Origin: an uncultured Ruminiclostridium sp.
Lineage (GTDB): Bacteria > Bacillota > Clostridia > Oscillospirales > Ruminococcaceae
Direction: 5' to 3'
Assembly: GCA_947624435.1 (NCBI GenBank)
Contig: CANQKE010000001.1
Span: 32,072-96,071 of the forward strand
DNA: 64,000 nt
The translations under genes and the position numbers were made by a program. Positions 6,851-15,578 of this stretch are shown here, in pieces. How positions within the stretch are numbered: position 1 is the first letter of the stretch; each line of letters begins with the position of its first letter. The notes beneath the pieces were generated by a model. The model worked only from the letters and a program-made list of their open reading frames with translations. It ran no database searches and had not been told where the DNA came from.

Positions 6851-9124
6851 TTGGCAAGAGAGGCTTTTTTGTCTGCCGAAAAGCACGGAATGGACGCTGC
6901 GCGCCATGTGGCAGTGGCGGGTGTAGCGCTGCTTATCGGAATGAGTACCGTGATGTCCCGGCCGTCGCCGTTCTCTGCGTCGTTTACCGCGTCAATGAAC
7001 GGGATAGACTGCATAGGAGCGTTTATCGGCAGTGTGTTCGGCTATCTTGTCACCGGAAGATTTGCCGAGTTCGTCACCGTATGCTCCTCGCTGATGTCGG
7101 TCATGGCGGTGCGCCTTATAACCTACAGAATAAAGTCCCGCGCCGCTGACTGGATATGCGCGGTGACTTCCGCCTGTTCGGTCTTTACCGCCGATTTTAT
7201 CACCGCAAACGGCGTGCATGACATACTGATATGCTTTGCGCTGGGGCTTATCGCGGGAGCAGGCACGTTAGTATTCCTTAACGTGAAACGGCTGGTAAAG
7301 CAAAGAGAGACCGCCGCGCTCATTGTGAAAAACAGCCCTCTGAGCCTTATAAGTGTGCTGTGCTTTGTAGGTATAGCGGCGAGCGTATTGTCCTATTATT
7401 CGTTTAATGTTTTCAATTTCGGTATAATAGTAAGCGGCGCTGCGGTCCTGCTTACCGCGATGCGTTATAATATCGGAGCGGGCTGCCTGTGCGCGGCGGC
7501 TGCGGGTATCGGCATAGCGTCGGTCATGCCGCAGTACGGCTGCGCCGCCGCGGTCATGTGCTGTGCGGCGGCGGTAGGGAAGAGCTTTTCCGACGGTAAA
7601 AAGCTGGGCGGCGCGGGTGCGTATGTGCTTTGTTCGACGCTGATAATAATGCTTTTCGGCATGAATGACGAAAATCTCGCGCTGACTGCGGACATGTTTA
7701 TGTCGGCGGCGGTATTTCTGCTGCTGCCCGCGTCCTGGTGCGATCCGGAGCAGCAAATGCTGAATTATGAATATAACGAAAATTCGGTGCGTGCGTTATT
7801 TTCCCGCAGACTTAAATTCGCAAAAGCTGCGGTGGACGAGGTGCGCCGTACCGTAGACCTTACCGCAGAGCGGCTTGAGCAGCGGGACAAGCGTGATATC
7901 AGTTGGGTATATGATTCCGCATGCAACGAGGTGTGCTCTCAGTGCCGTTTTAATATGCGGTGCTGGGGACATGAATACGGCAAAAGCGCAGCTATGTTCT
8001 CCAAAATGGTAAAGCAGCTGAAAAACGGCGGGGAGATCACCGAAGAGCAGTTTACCGGCGAGCTTGCCGAGCGCTGCCCGAATAAGCAGCAGCTATGCGG
8101 CCGGCTAAAGGATTTTTATAACTCTTATACCTCCTGCGAAGCGGAAAAACGCCGCGTCGCCCGTATGCGGGCGGTGCTGACGGTACAGCTTGCGGCAACG
8201 GAGAATCTGCTTGAGCAGCTTTCCGGCGAGATAGATATAGGAGAAGGCGACGTAAGACTTAACAAAATCGCGGGCGAGGTGCTGAAAAATCTCGGCTGTG
8301 AGGACTTAAGCGCCGTGAGCGTGAATGTTGGAGAACACGGCAGAATGTCGGTAGAGGCATATTCCGGCAAGGGCTTTTTCTGCTCAAAACAGGAATTGTG
8401 CGAAGCGATGAGCCTGGCTTTGCGCAGCAGGTTCGATTTGCCGGTGTTCGCGGGAGTGGGCGGCAGCTATAAGCTCAGCATGTTCACTAAAACGACGTAT
8501 TTCCTTGATGTTGAAATTTGCCAGATAAGCAGGGAAGAGGGCGCGGCCTGCGGAGATTATTACGAGAGCTTTATAGACAGCAACGGCACCGCTTACGTTG
8601 TATTGTCGGACGGCATGGGTACCGGAAGCCGTGCAAGAGTGGATTCCTCCTTTGCCTGCGGTATGCTTATCCGTCTGCTTCAGGCGGGCGTCGGGATAGA
8701 GGCAGGGCTCGGCATAATCAATATGTCGCTGATGGTAAAATCCTCCGACGAAAGCTTTGCAACGCTGGAGCTTTGCAAGATAGACCTGTACAACGGAAAG
8801 GTGGAATTATACAAGGCGGGCAGCGCAAACACCTATATCCGCTGCGGCAGCGTTAATACCCGCTCAGGCTGCAAGGGTCTGCCGATGGGTGTGCGCGATA
8901 CTCCGGTGTACGATAAGCAGACCTTCACTTTGGGAAACCGCGATATGATAGTAATGACCAGCGACGGCGCACAGCTTAATGAAAAATGGCTTTACCGCGA
9001 AATGGCAAAGCCGGATATAGACCTTAAAGAATTATCCCGGCAGGTGGCTGAAACCGCGCGCTTTTACAGCGGCGATAAAAAAGCGGACGATATATCCGTG
9101 ATAGCCATGCGGCTGTATAAATAA
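6851..9124 (+). CDS. spoIIE: Stage II sporulation protein E (SpoIIE phosphatase)
   Basis: 757 residues. Start is TTG at 6851 after AAAGGAAG; the ATG at 6844 is in another frame. The first ~300 residues form a multi-helix membrane domain, followed by a central region with several Cys (CNEVCSQCRFNMRCWG), and a C-terminal PP2C-type phosphatase with VLSDGMGTG as a metal-binding signature and MTSDGAQLN later. SpoIIE dephosphorylates SpoIIAA at the polar septum and so activates SigF in the forespore. The total length and layout agree with the family. The promoter upstream has the expected Spo0A architecture. Confidence 0.95.
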   Translation: MAREAFLSAEKHGMDAARHVAVAGVALLIGMSTVMSRPSPFSASFTASMNGIDCIGAFIGSVFGYLVTGRFAEFVTVCSSLMSVMAVRLITYRIKSRAADWICAVTSACSVFTADFITANGVHDILICFALGLIAGAGTLVFLNVKRLVKQRETAALIVKNSPLSLISVLCFVGIAASVLSYYSFNVFNFGIIVSGAAVLLTAMRYNIGAGCLCAAAAGIGIASVMPQYGCAAAVMCCAAAVGKSFSDGKKLGGAGAYVLCSTLIIMLFGMNDENLALTADMFMSAAVFLLLPASWCDPEQQMLNYEYNENSVRALFSRRLKFAKAAVDEVRRTVDLTAERLEQRDKRDISWVYDSACNEVCSQCRFNMRCWGHEYGKSAAMFSKMVKQLKNGGEITEEQFTGELAERCPNKQQLCGRLKDFYNSYTSCEAEKRRVARMRAVLTVQLAATENLLEQLSGEIDIGEGDVRLNKIAGEVLKNLGCEDLSAVSVNVGEHGRMSVEAYSGKGFFCSKQELCEAMSLALRSRFDLPVFAGVGGSYKLSMFTKTTYFLDVEICQISREEGAACGDYYESFIDSNGTAYVVLSDGMGTGSRARVDSSFACGMLIRLLQAGVGIEAGLGIINMSLMVKSSDESFATLELCKIDLYNGKVELYKAGSANTYIRCGSVNTRSGCKGLPMGVRDTPVYDKQTFTLGNRDMIVMTSDGAQLNEKWLYREMAKPDIDLKELSRQVAETARFYSGDKKADDISVIAMRLYK

Positions 9125-9173
9125 GAGCCTGTTCGCTCTTTCAAAATTGCTTTTACCATATCCCCTCTCTTTT

Positions 9174-9212
9174 GTGCGTAAAACGTTTCGCACCCCTCGG
9201 ACGTTTTCGCAC
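9174..9212. other. Bulged 12-bp hairpin after spoIIE
   Basis: GTGCG-t-AAAACGT pairs with ACGTTTT-CGCAC around a 14-nt loop. It lies between the 3' ends of convergent spoIIE and mrp, next to the mrp terminator. Confidence 0.45.
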
Positions 9213-9220
9213 GCAAAAAT

Positions 9221-9254
9221 ATCCCCGCTTTGGAGCATTTCCTATAGCGGGGAT
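9221..9254 (-). terminator. Terminator of mrp (possibly bidirectional)
   Basis: A 9-bp perfect stem (ATCCCCGCT/AGCGGGGAT) with a 16-nt loop. On the minus strand it is followed by ATTTTTGCG; on the plus strand by AAAATTTTATT. It separates the convergent spoIIE and mrp genes. Confidence 0.75.
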
Positions 9255-9260
9255 AAAATT

Positions 9261-10088
9261 TTATTTCATATTTTCCAATTTGTCGGCTAAACCGTCCAAG
9301 GCGGTAACTCCGAACAATTCTATCAGGCCCTGATCGCAGCCTGCCGCGAGCTTCGGATCGATCGGCAGCCGTGCCGTAGCGTCTATATCGTACTGCTTAG
9401 CGATATCTTCGATATGGCTCTCTCCGAAAACGCTGTGCTTTTTACCGCAGTCGGGACATTCAAAATACGACATATTTTCAACTAATCCGAGTATCGGAAT
9501 ATTCATCATGCGCGCCATTTTTACCGCCTTGCCTACTATCATAGATACCAGCTCCTGCGGGGAGGTCACCACGATTATACCGTCTACCGGTATAGACTGA
9601 AATACCGTCAGAGGCACGTCGCCGGTTCCGGGAGGCATATCCACGAACATATAGTCGACGTCGTTCCAGATAACGTCGGTCCAGAACTGCTTTACCGCTC
9701 CCGCGATGACCGGACCGCGCCATACTACAGGGTCGGTATCGTTAGGCAGCAGCAGATTTATCGACATTATTTCTATACCTGTCTTGCTCTTCACAGGGAT
9801 AATTCCGGTGTTGTCGCCCATTGCCTTTTCCTTTATGCCGAACGCTTTGGGGATAGACGGTCCGGTTATATCCGCGTCAAGTATAGCGGCCTGCCAGCCT
9901 TTTCTTTGCATCGTTACCGCCAACATAGAAGTGACGAGAGATTTTCCCACGCCGCCCTTACCGCTGACTATTCCTATTACCTTTTTGATGTTTGACAGCT
10001 CGTTCGGCTTTTCAAGAAAGCTCTCCGGCTGATTTCTTGAGGAGCAGTTCTGTGAGCAGCTCCCGCAGTCATGTGTACAATCGCTCAT
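9261..10088 (-). CDS. mrp: Mrp/NBP35-type Fe-S cluster carrier ATPase
   Basis: 275 residues from an ATG preceded by AAAAGGAG. The N-terminus is Cys-rich (CTHDCGSCSQNC), a clostridial extension like that of Nbp35. It is followed by a deviant Walker A (GKGGVGKS), DMPPGTGD switch region and CPDCGKKHSVFG, whose Cys pair normally bridges a [4Fe-4S] cluster at the dimer interface. The protein is expected to hold and deliver Fe-S clusters in the cytosol. Single-gene unit with its own terminator. Confidence 0.92.
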   Translation of the reverse strand: MSDCTHDCGSCSQNCSSRNQPESFLEKPNELSNIKKVIGIVSGKGGVGKSLVTSMLAVTMQRKGWQAAILDADITGPSIPKAFGIKEKAMGDNTGIIPVKSKTGIEIMSINLLLPNDTDPVVWRGPVIAGAVKQFWTDVIWNDVDYMFVDMPPGTGDVPLTVFQSIPVDGIIVVTSPQELVSMIVGKAVKMARMMNIPILGLVENMSYFECPDCGKKHSVFGESHIEDIAKQYDIDATARLPIDPKLAAGCDQGLIELFGVTALDGLADKLENMK

Positions 10089-10193
10089 TATATATTCTCC
10101 TTTTGGTGATTTGTCTTTAACTAGTATATCACTGTTTATATAAAAAATCAACCGTAATTTTTTTGCTTGCAGACATTTCTTATAGGTTTTATC

Positions 10194-10222
10194 TTGTTTT
10201 TTTTGAAAAAATCTGTTATACT
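10194..10222 (+). promoter_or_regulatory. Probable promoter of the hydrolase-nadE pair
   Basis: TTGTTT (10194-10199), 17-bp spacer, TATACT (10217-10222), about 34 nt before the translation start at 10256. Confidence 0.55.
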
Positions 10223-10255
10223 ATTCCTAGCAACAATATTTTCGGAGGCGACAAA

Positions 10256-11215
10256 ATGGCGTATGTAAAATACAGCGGCAGCTTTAACTCTTCAAACGGT
10301 ACGGACAGGTGCGCGTATTATGTTTACGTACCCGCCGAACAGCCGTACAAAGGCATAATCCAGATATCCCACGGTATGCGCGAGTATATGGGACGTTATG
10401 ATGAATTTGCGGATTTTTTCACCGATAAAGGCTATATAGTATGCGGCAACGACCATCTCGGTCACGGCAATACCGCGAAAACTCCCGATGATTACGGCTA
10501 CTTTGCTCCGAAAGACGGGTGGAGCTATTTGGTAAACGACCTTCACCGGCTTACCCTTATAATGAAAAACAAATACCCGAATCTTAAATATTTGATCTAC
10601 GGACACAGCATGGGCAGCTTTGTCGCAAGGCTGTACTGCTCGCGCTTTCCGAAAGTGCCGGACGCCGCTATTTTCTACGGAACAGGCGACGATAAGGCGC
10701 TGGCGGAGATAGGAGTGCGCGCGGCTCGTTCCGCCGTTATGATAAACGGAGAGCGTCATCGAAGCGAACGGCTTAATTCCATCTTATTCGGCGCATATAA
10801 CGAGCGGATAACTAACCGGCGCACCGATTACGATTGGCTGTCTCGCGATGATGAGGTGGTGGACAAATTCATAAGCGACGAGAAGTGCGACTTCATTTTT
10901 ACCTGCTCGGGGTTTGTAGACCTTACCATGCTGTTAAACCGCGTTTCCTCCCAGAAATGGGCGGATCAGATACCGAAGGACCTGCCGATACTGCTCGGCG
11001 GAGGTACGGATGATCCGGTAGGCGGCTACGGCAAGGGCGTGCTTAAAGTTTTTGAAAAGCTGATAATCAACGGCTGCCGTACCGATATAAAAATTTACCC
11101 CGGCGCGCGGCACGAGCTTCTCCACGAGATAAACAAGGACGAGGTCTACCACGATATGCTTACCTGGATAGAATATGCTTTGACGCTGGAAAGAAACAGG
11201 GGAGATAACTCATGA
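10256..11215 (+). CDS. Alpha/beta hydrolase (monoacylglycerol lipase/lysophospholipase-like)
   Basis: 319 residues; the ATG at 10256 follows GGAGGC. Features: an oxyanion-hole region ISHGMREYMGRY, the nucleophile elbow YGHSMGS with the catalytic Ser, and a C-terminal GARHELLHE that supplies the His. This places it in the serine aminopeptidase/lysophospholipase (Hydrolase_4) group. There is no signal peptide, so it acts in the cytosol. The substrate cannot be read from sequence. It overlaps nadE by 4 nt (ATGA), so the two are translationally coupled. Confidence 0.8.
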   Translation: MAYVKYSGSFNSSNGTDRCAYYVYVPAEQPYKGIIQISHGMREYMGRYDEFADFFTDKGYIVCGNDHLGHGNTAKTPDDYGYFAPKDGWSYLVNDLHRLTLIMKNKYPNLKYLIYGHSMGSFVARLYCSRFPKVPDAAIFYGTGDDKALAEIGVRAARSAVMINGERHRSERLNSILFGAYNERITNRRTDYDWLSRDDEVVDKFISDEKCDFIFTCSGFVDLTMLLNRVSSQKWADQIPKDLPILLGGGTDDPVGGYGKGVLKVFEKLIINGCRTDIKIYPGARHELLHEINKDEVYHDMLTWIEYALTLERNRGDNS

Positions 11216-13119
11216 CGGACGGATATGTAAAGTCAGCGGCAGCTGCCGTAAGTATAAAAGTTGCAGATGTAGAATACAATACCGCCGCCATTATAAAAAA
11301 AGCGCGCGAGTTAGCCGGACAGGGAGTGCGGCTGGCGGTTTTCCCGGAGCTTTGCGTTACGGGATACACCTGTCAGGATCTGTTTTTCCAGTCCGCTTTG
11401 CTGGACGCCGCGGAAAAAGCATTAGAAGAAATTTCCGCCGCACTTGCTGATCTTGACATGATAACCGCAGTAGGTCTGCCGGTTCGATATAAATCAAAGC
11501 TGTATAACTGCGCGGCGGTGCTTTATCACGGGCAAACACTCGGTTTTGTGCCAAAGCAGAATCTGCCGAATTATAACGAGTTTTACGAAAAGCGACACTT
11601 CGCCGCTTGGAATGACGGGGACGGAGTGGTAATGCGCGGCGGCGTTCCGTTCGGCAGCGGGATAATATTTGTATGTGACGAGCTGCCGGAGTTTTCTTTC
11701 GCAGCGGAGATATGTGAGGACCTTTGGGCTCCCTGCCCGCCGTCCGGTGCGCTTGCTAAGTCGGGGGCGGCTGTTATTATAAATCTGTCCGCCGGCAATG
11801 AGATGACCGGCAAGGCGGATTATCGGCGGGAGCTTGTCAGCAATCAGTCCGCGCGGCTTATCGCGGGATATGTATATGCTTCCGCGGGAGAGGGCGAGTC
11901 AACGCAGGACCTTGTTTTTGCCGGACACAATATGATATGTGAAAACGGCGTGATTCTGGCGCAGAGCAAACTGTTTTCCGGCGAGAGCGCCGTCAGCGAG
12001 ATAGACGTTAAAATGCTGGATCACGAGCGCAGGAAGAACACCACGTTTTCCGTGGATACAAGCGGGTATACCGTGCGGTTTTCCATGCCGCCGGAAAAGA
12101 CGACGCTTACAAGATATATCACGCCCGCGCCTTTCGTTCCCACAGACAGCGGAGAAAAGGACAGACGCTGCGAATTGATACTTACCATGCAGTCGGAGGG
12201 ATTGAGGAAGCGGCTGGAGCATACCAACAGCAAGACTGCCGTTATCGGCGTGTCGGGAGGACTGGATTCTACATTAGCTCTCATAGTCTGTGCCAAAGCT
12301 ATGGAGAGAGCGGGCAGGTCAAACGCCGATATACTTGCGGTGACTATGCCGTGCTTTGGCACTACAAAGAGGACGCGCTCCAACGCCGAGCGGGTGTGCA
12401 ATGCGCTCGGTACTTCCTTCAAAGAGGTGGATATTACCGACAGCGTAAAACAGCATTTTGCCGATATCGGACATGATATTAACGACCACAGCGTGGTATT
12501 TGAAAACGGACAGGCGCGTGAACGCACGCAGGTGCTTATGGATATCGCCAACCGGAATAACGGTCTTGTTATAGGCACCGGCGACCTGTCGGAGCTTGCG
12601 CTCGGCTGGGCTACCTACAACGCAGACCATATGTCTATGTACGGCGTGAATTGCTCTGTACCTAAGACGCTTATCCGTCATTTGGTGAAATATTACGCGG
12701 ATAATACCGATAATAAGCCGCTGAAAGATGCGCTTTACGATATACTGGATACTCCGGTCAGCCCGGAGCTGCTTCCGGCGGAAAACGGCGAGATATCCCA
12801 AAAGACCGAAGAGCTGGTAGGTCCTTATGAGCTGCACGACTTTTTCCTTTACTGCGCGATAAGACGCGGATATCCGCCGCGTAAGGTGTACAGGCTGGCT
12901 ATTTATTCCTTTGACGGGAAATATCCTGCCGCGGTAGTTAAAAAGTGGCTGTGCATATTTTACAGGCGCTTTTTCTCGCAGCAGTTCAAGCGCTCCTGCC
13001 TGCCGGACGGACCTAAGGTCGGTTCGGTGACGCTGTCGCCCCGCGGGGATTGGAGAATGCCCAGCGACGCGGTAAGTAAGCTCTGGCTTTCCGAAGCGGA
13101 AAATATCGATACCGAATAA
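11212..13119 (+). CDS. nadE: Glutamine-dependent NAD+ synthetase
   Basis: 635 residues with two fused domains. The N-terminal nitrilase-type glutaminase shows the E-K-C triad at FPELCVTGY, PKQNLPNY and AEICEDLW. The C-terminal synthetase has the PP-loop SGGLDST. It converts nicotinate adenine dinucleotide to NAD+ using ammonia tunnelled from glutamine. The length is right for the two-domain form. The start overlaps the stop of the upstream hydrolase. Confidence 0.95.
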   Translation: MTDGYVKSAAAAVSIKVADVEYNTAAIIKKARELAGQGVRLAVFPELCVTGYTCQDLFFQSALLDAAEKALEEISAALADLDMITAVGLPVRYKSKLYNCAAVLYHGQTLGFVPKQNLPNYNEFYEKRHFAAWNDGDGVVMRGGVPFGSGIIFVCDELPEFSFAAEICEDLWAPCPPSGALAKSGAAVIINLSAGNEMTGKADYRRELVSNQSARLIAGYVYASAGEGESTQDLVFAGHNMICENGVILAQSKLFSGESAVSEIDVKMLDHERRKNTTFSVDTSGYTVRFSMPPEKTTLTRYITPAPFVPTDSGEKDRRCELILTMQSEGLRKRLEHTNSKTAVIGVSGGLDSTLALIVCAKAMERAGRSNADILAVTMPCFGTTKRTRSNAERVCNALGTSFKEVDITDSVKQHFADIGHDINDHSVVFENGQARERTQVLMDIANRNNGLVIGTGDLSELALGWATYNADHMSMYGVNCSVPKTLIRHLVKYYADNTDNKPLKDALYDILDTPVSPELLPAENGEISQKTEELVGPYELHDFFLYCAIRRGYPPRKVYRLAIYSFDGKYPAAVVKKWLCIFYRRFFSQQFKRSCLPDGPKVGSVTLSPRGDWRMPSDAVSKLWLSEAENIDTE

Positions 13120-13195
13120 TTTTGTTTGAATAAACAGCAAAAATCTTGCCGATAATTACCCTGCGGATAAAGACCGCGAAAGGAAGGTACTTATT

Positions 13196-13780
13196 ATGGC
13201 AAGATTTTCTGTTTTTGACGGGGCGATGGTGATAGGGGCGATAGCGTCTGTCGTAGTGGGGAGTTTTACGGCGTTTGCCGAGGACTGCGACGCAAAGCCG
13301 GACGAGGTGCTTCGTCTGCATATAATAGCAAACTCAGACAGCGAGGAGGATCAGTCGTTAAAGTATGATCTTAGAGATCATATGCTGTCGGATTTTTCGG
13401 ATATATTCAGCGGCTGTGAAAACCTTGACGAGGCAAAAGCCGCCGCCGATGAAAATCTTGAGGAAATGCGGCAGTCGGCGCAGGAATTTATATGGCAGCA
13501 GGGTTATGACTATACCGTTCAGTGCGAGCTTACCGACTGCTATTTTACCACGCGGTGCTATGGAAATTACACTCTTCCCGCCGGAGATTATACTGCGGTG
13601 CGGCTGATAATAGGCGAGGGCAAGGGCAAAAACTGGTGGTGCGTAATGTTTCCGCCTTTGTGTCTGCCTGCCGCCGGAGAGTTTTTCACCGACGCGCAGA
13701 GCCGGGAAATAGAAAACACCTCTGTTATCGAACCTAGATTCGCATTGTTTGAATGGCTGCAATCTCTGTTTTGCGGGTGA
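13196..13780 (+). CDS. spoIIR: Stage II sporulation protein R
   Basis: 194 residues with an N-terminal signal/anchor and the family landmarks RLHIIANSDSEEDQ, LPAGDYTAVRLIIGEG and GKNWWCVMFPPLC. SpoIIR is made in the forespore, exported into the intermembrane space and triggers SpoIIGA to process pro-SigE in the mother cell. The RBS AAAGGAAGG precedes the ATG. A convincing SigF promoter was not found upstream. A terminator follows at once. Confidence 0.93.
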   Translation: MARFSVFDGAMVIGAIASVVVGSFTAFAEDCDAKPDEVLRLHIIANSDSEEDQSLKYDLRDHMLSDFSDIFSGCENLDEAKAAADENLEEMRQSAQEFIWQQGYDYTVQCELTDCYFTTRCYGNYTLPAGDYTAVRLIIGEGKGKNWWCVMFPPLCLPAAGEFFTDAQSREIENTSVIEPRFALFEWLQSLFCG

Positions 13781-13800
13781 TCTGAATAAAGAATAAGCAT

Positions 13801-13835
13801 ACGAACGACGGTGTATATTCCGCCGTTCGTTTTTC
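13801..13835 (+). terminator. Terminator after spoIIR
   Basis: ACGAACGACGG pairs with CCGCCGTTCGT (one mismatch) around an 8-nt loop and runs into TTTT. Confidence 0.75.
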
Positions 13836-13864
13836 TTGCTTTTCATCCTAAAATATGTTATACT
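13836..13864 (+). promoter_or_regulatory. Promoter of the LytTR two-component genes
   Basis: TTGCTT, 17-bp spacer, TATACT. The response-regulator ATG at 13894 follows AAGGAG. Confidence 0.6.
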
Positions 13865-13893
13865 TTATTCGCTGATCAAAAAGGAGTCTTTAT

Positions 13894-14589
13894 ATGCTTA
13901 CTATCACCCTATGCGACGATAATGCGCAGGAGCGCGGATACATAAAGTCCCTTGTTCTCGGCTGGGCGGAACAGTCGGGGAACGGGGCTTATGTGCATGA
14001 ATATCCGTCCGCGCAGCCGCTGCTGTTCGCATACGAAGATGACCCGCCGGATATTTTGCTGCTTGACATCGAAATGCCGGGAATGAACGGGGTAGAGCTT
14101 GCGAAAAAGCTGCGCGCTCGCCAACAGACTGCACAGATAATTTTCATAACCGGCTATCCTGACTTTATCGCGGAGGGCTATGAGGTCGAGGCGCTGCACT
14201 ATCTTTTGAAACCGGTCAATCCGGAAAAATTGTCCGAGGTGCTTTATCGCGCGGCGGCTAAAATTTCACAGACCGAGAAGAAAATTTTAGTGCCGCATGA
14301 CGGCGGCGAGGTCGCTTTGCCAATCAGCGAAATACACTTTATCGAGGCGCAGCGGCAGTATTGTGTTATCTGCGCGGCTTCGGGCGAGTATAGGCTGAAA
14401 ACGCCGATATCCGAGCTTGAAACGCGGCTTGACGGATACTTTCTGCGGGTACAGCGGTCGTTTATAGTAAATCTTCGAGAGGTTTTACGGATAAACCGCA
14501 CCGAGTTAATATTAAAAAGCGGCGCGGCAGTACCTATAAGCAGAGGTATGGCAAAAACGGTAAGCAAAAAAATAATTGAGCATTTTTAG
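13894..14589 (+). CDS. LytTR-family response regulator
   Basis: 231 residues. A receiver domain (about 1-120) with acidic pocket CDDN and phospho-acceptor Asp58 in LLLDIEMPGMNG, followed by a LytTR DNA-binding domain (about 130-231) with RVQRSFIVNL. This class (AgrA, VirR) binds paired direct repeats about two helical turns apart. A matching repeat lies at 15411-15446 before the ABC transporters two genes downstream, so it probably activates them. The cognate kinase follows after an intervening repeat element. Confidence 0.92.
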   Translation: MLTITLCDDNAQERGYIKSLVLGWAEQSGNGAYVHEYPSAQPLLFAYEDDPPDILLLDIEMPGMNGVELAKKLRARQQTAQIIFITGYPDFIAEGYEVEALHYLLKPVNPEKLSEVLYRAAAKISQTEKKILVPHDGGEVALPISEIHFIEAQRQYCVICAASGEYRLKTPISELETRLDGYFLRVQRSFIVNLREVLRINRTELILKSGAAVPISRGMAKTVSKKIIEHF

Positions 14590-14595
14590 GTGATA

Positions 14596-14719
14596 AGTCT
14601 TAAAAATAAATTTTTAAGACTGTGAGTTTTGCGCTTTGCTGAGTACGGTCAGCAATTTTGCTTCGCAAAACCGCACAAAACTCGAAAGGAGAAGCTTCTT
14701 TGCAAGCATAGTGATAAAT
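14596..14719 (+). repeat. Dispersed start-site element, copy B (long form)
   Basis: Almost identical to 17401-17525. Order of parts: an 11-bp perfect inverted repeat (14596-14621); a nested hairpin with GTTTTGCG/CGCAAAAC outer and TTGCTGA/TCAGCAA inner arms; an AAAGGAGA Shine-Dalgarno; the GCTTCTTTGCAAGCAT block; and 10 nt to the kinase ATG at 14720. In this copy the inner ATG is ATA. Confidence 0.85.
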
Positions 14720-15397
14720 ATGCTGTTTGAAAGAATAATAAACCGTAGGATAGAAAGATACCAGACCGAACTTTTGCAAAAATATTGCGACGAGGTGGAA
14801 TCCATGTACCGCAAAATGCGAGGCTGGCGGCATGACTATCACAATCATATCCAGGCTATGCAGGCTTCTATGGCGCTGGGAAAATACGACGAGGTCAACC
14901 GCTATCTTTCCGACCTCAACGATGATCTTACGAACGTTGATACGGTCATAAAGACAGGGCGGGTGATGGTGGACGCTATCTTAAACGGTAAGCTGAACAT
15001 CGCCGCACAAAACGAGATACCTGTAAATGCCAAGGCGAAGATCCCCGACGGCACGCCTGTTTCGGATATAGACCTTTGCGTTATCATAGGTAATCTTTTG
15101 GACAACGCCATAGAGGAAAATAAGCGCCTTGACAGCTCTCCCCGCTTTATTCGTGTTTACATAGGAAGGAAAAATACACAGTTTTATCTTTCGGTGACGA
15201 ACGCGGCAGGCAAGAAACAGCCTAAAAGCGCGGCGGGCTATTCCTCCTCAAAAGGGGTAGAACACGGCTTCGGACTTGCGCGTGTGGAGGCGGTCGTGAA
15301 AAAGTATGGCGGTTATTTCTCGGCAGACAGCGAGGACGGCGGGTTCACGGCGGAGATACTTATACCGCTGGAGAATAATGATCAGGCTGCGGAGTGA
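14720..15397 (+). CDS. GHKL sensor histidine kinase without membrane domain
   Basis: 225 residues: a short helical start, the AgrC/SpoOB-like phospho-acceptor region WRHDYHNHIQ (His38), and a GHKL ATPase domain with DLCVIIGNLLDNAIEE (N box) and HGFGLARV (G box). Typical AgrC-type kinases have five to seven membrane helices before this; none is present, so it is either cytosolic or relies on another sensor. The start at 14720 is taken because the upstream frame is only repeat element. It probably phosphorylates the LytTR regulator just upstream. Confidence 0.85.
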   Translation: MLFERIINRRIERYQTELLQKYCDEVESMYRKMRGWRHDYHNHIQAMQASMALGKYDEVNRYLSDLNDDLTNVDTVIKTGRVMVDAILNGKLNIAAQNEIPVNAKAKIPDGTPVSDIDLCVIIGNLLDNAIEENKRLDSSPRFIRVYIGRKNTQFYLSVTNAAGKKQPKSAAGYSSSKGVEHGFGLARVEAVVKKYGGYFSADSEDGGFTAEILIPLENNDQAAE

Positions 15398-15413
15398 TTT
15401 TCGCAGCCTTTTT
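15385..15413 (+). terminator. Terminator overlapping the kinase stop codon
   Basis: GGCTGCG and CGCAGCC form a 7-bp stem around a 10-nt loop that contains the TGA stop at 15395-15397, followed by TTTTT. It would separate regulator-gene transcription from the ABC transporters. Confidence 0.7.
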
Positions 15414-15446
15414 GCATTTCGTACCACAAAATTTGCATTTCGTACC
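15411..15446 (+). promoter_or_regulatory. Probable LytTR operator (21-bp-phased direct repeat)
   Basis: The 15-mer TTTGCATTTCGTACC occurs at 15411-15425 and again at 15432-15446, exactly 21 bp apart. The second copy ends 7 bp before the expected -35 position of the promoter with TATGAT at 15477-15482, whose own -35 is poor (AACATT). This is the usual layout for activation by LytTR regulators. Confidence 0.75.
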
Positions 15447-15476
15447 CCGGATAAACATTTTTGATTTTTTATATGC

Positions 15477-15482
15477 TATGAT
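15477..15482 (+). promoter_or_regulatory. -10 box of the ABC transporter promoter
   Basis: TATGAT with no consensus -35 at the 17-bp position (AACATT at 15454-15459), as expected when an activator bound at 15411-15446 is required. Confidence 0.55.
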
Positions 15483-15498
15483 AGGGTCAAGAGGATAA

Positions 15499-15578
15499 AG
15501 TTTTGAAAAATAAATTTTCCGGACTTTGCGTTTTACAAAACTTGAAAGGAGAGCTTCTTTGCAAGCATGGTGATGAAA
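15499..15578 (+). repeat. Dispersed start-site element, copy C (short form)
   Basis: Matches copy A (reverse strand, 1207-1290): shared TGAAAAATAAATTTTCCGG and ACTTTGCG block, AAAGGAGAG Shine-Dalgarno, CTTTGCAAGCATGG block, and 12 nt from the inner ATG (15567) to the main ATG (15579). Confidence 0.85.

Noticed and set aside
13120-13195. SigF promoter upstream of spoIIR
   Set aside because: GAATA- and GGATAA-like boxes occur, but not with the required spacing and -10 bases.
14636-14719. N-terminal extensions of the Rrf2, kinase, ABC and ProC frames (LERR..FASMVI-like text)
   Set aside because: The same text appears before unrelated proteins and is translated from the dispersed element. The family N-termini start at the later ATG.
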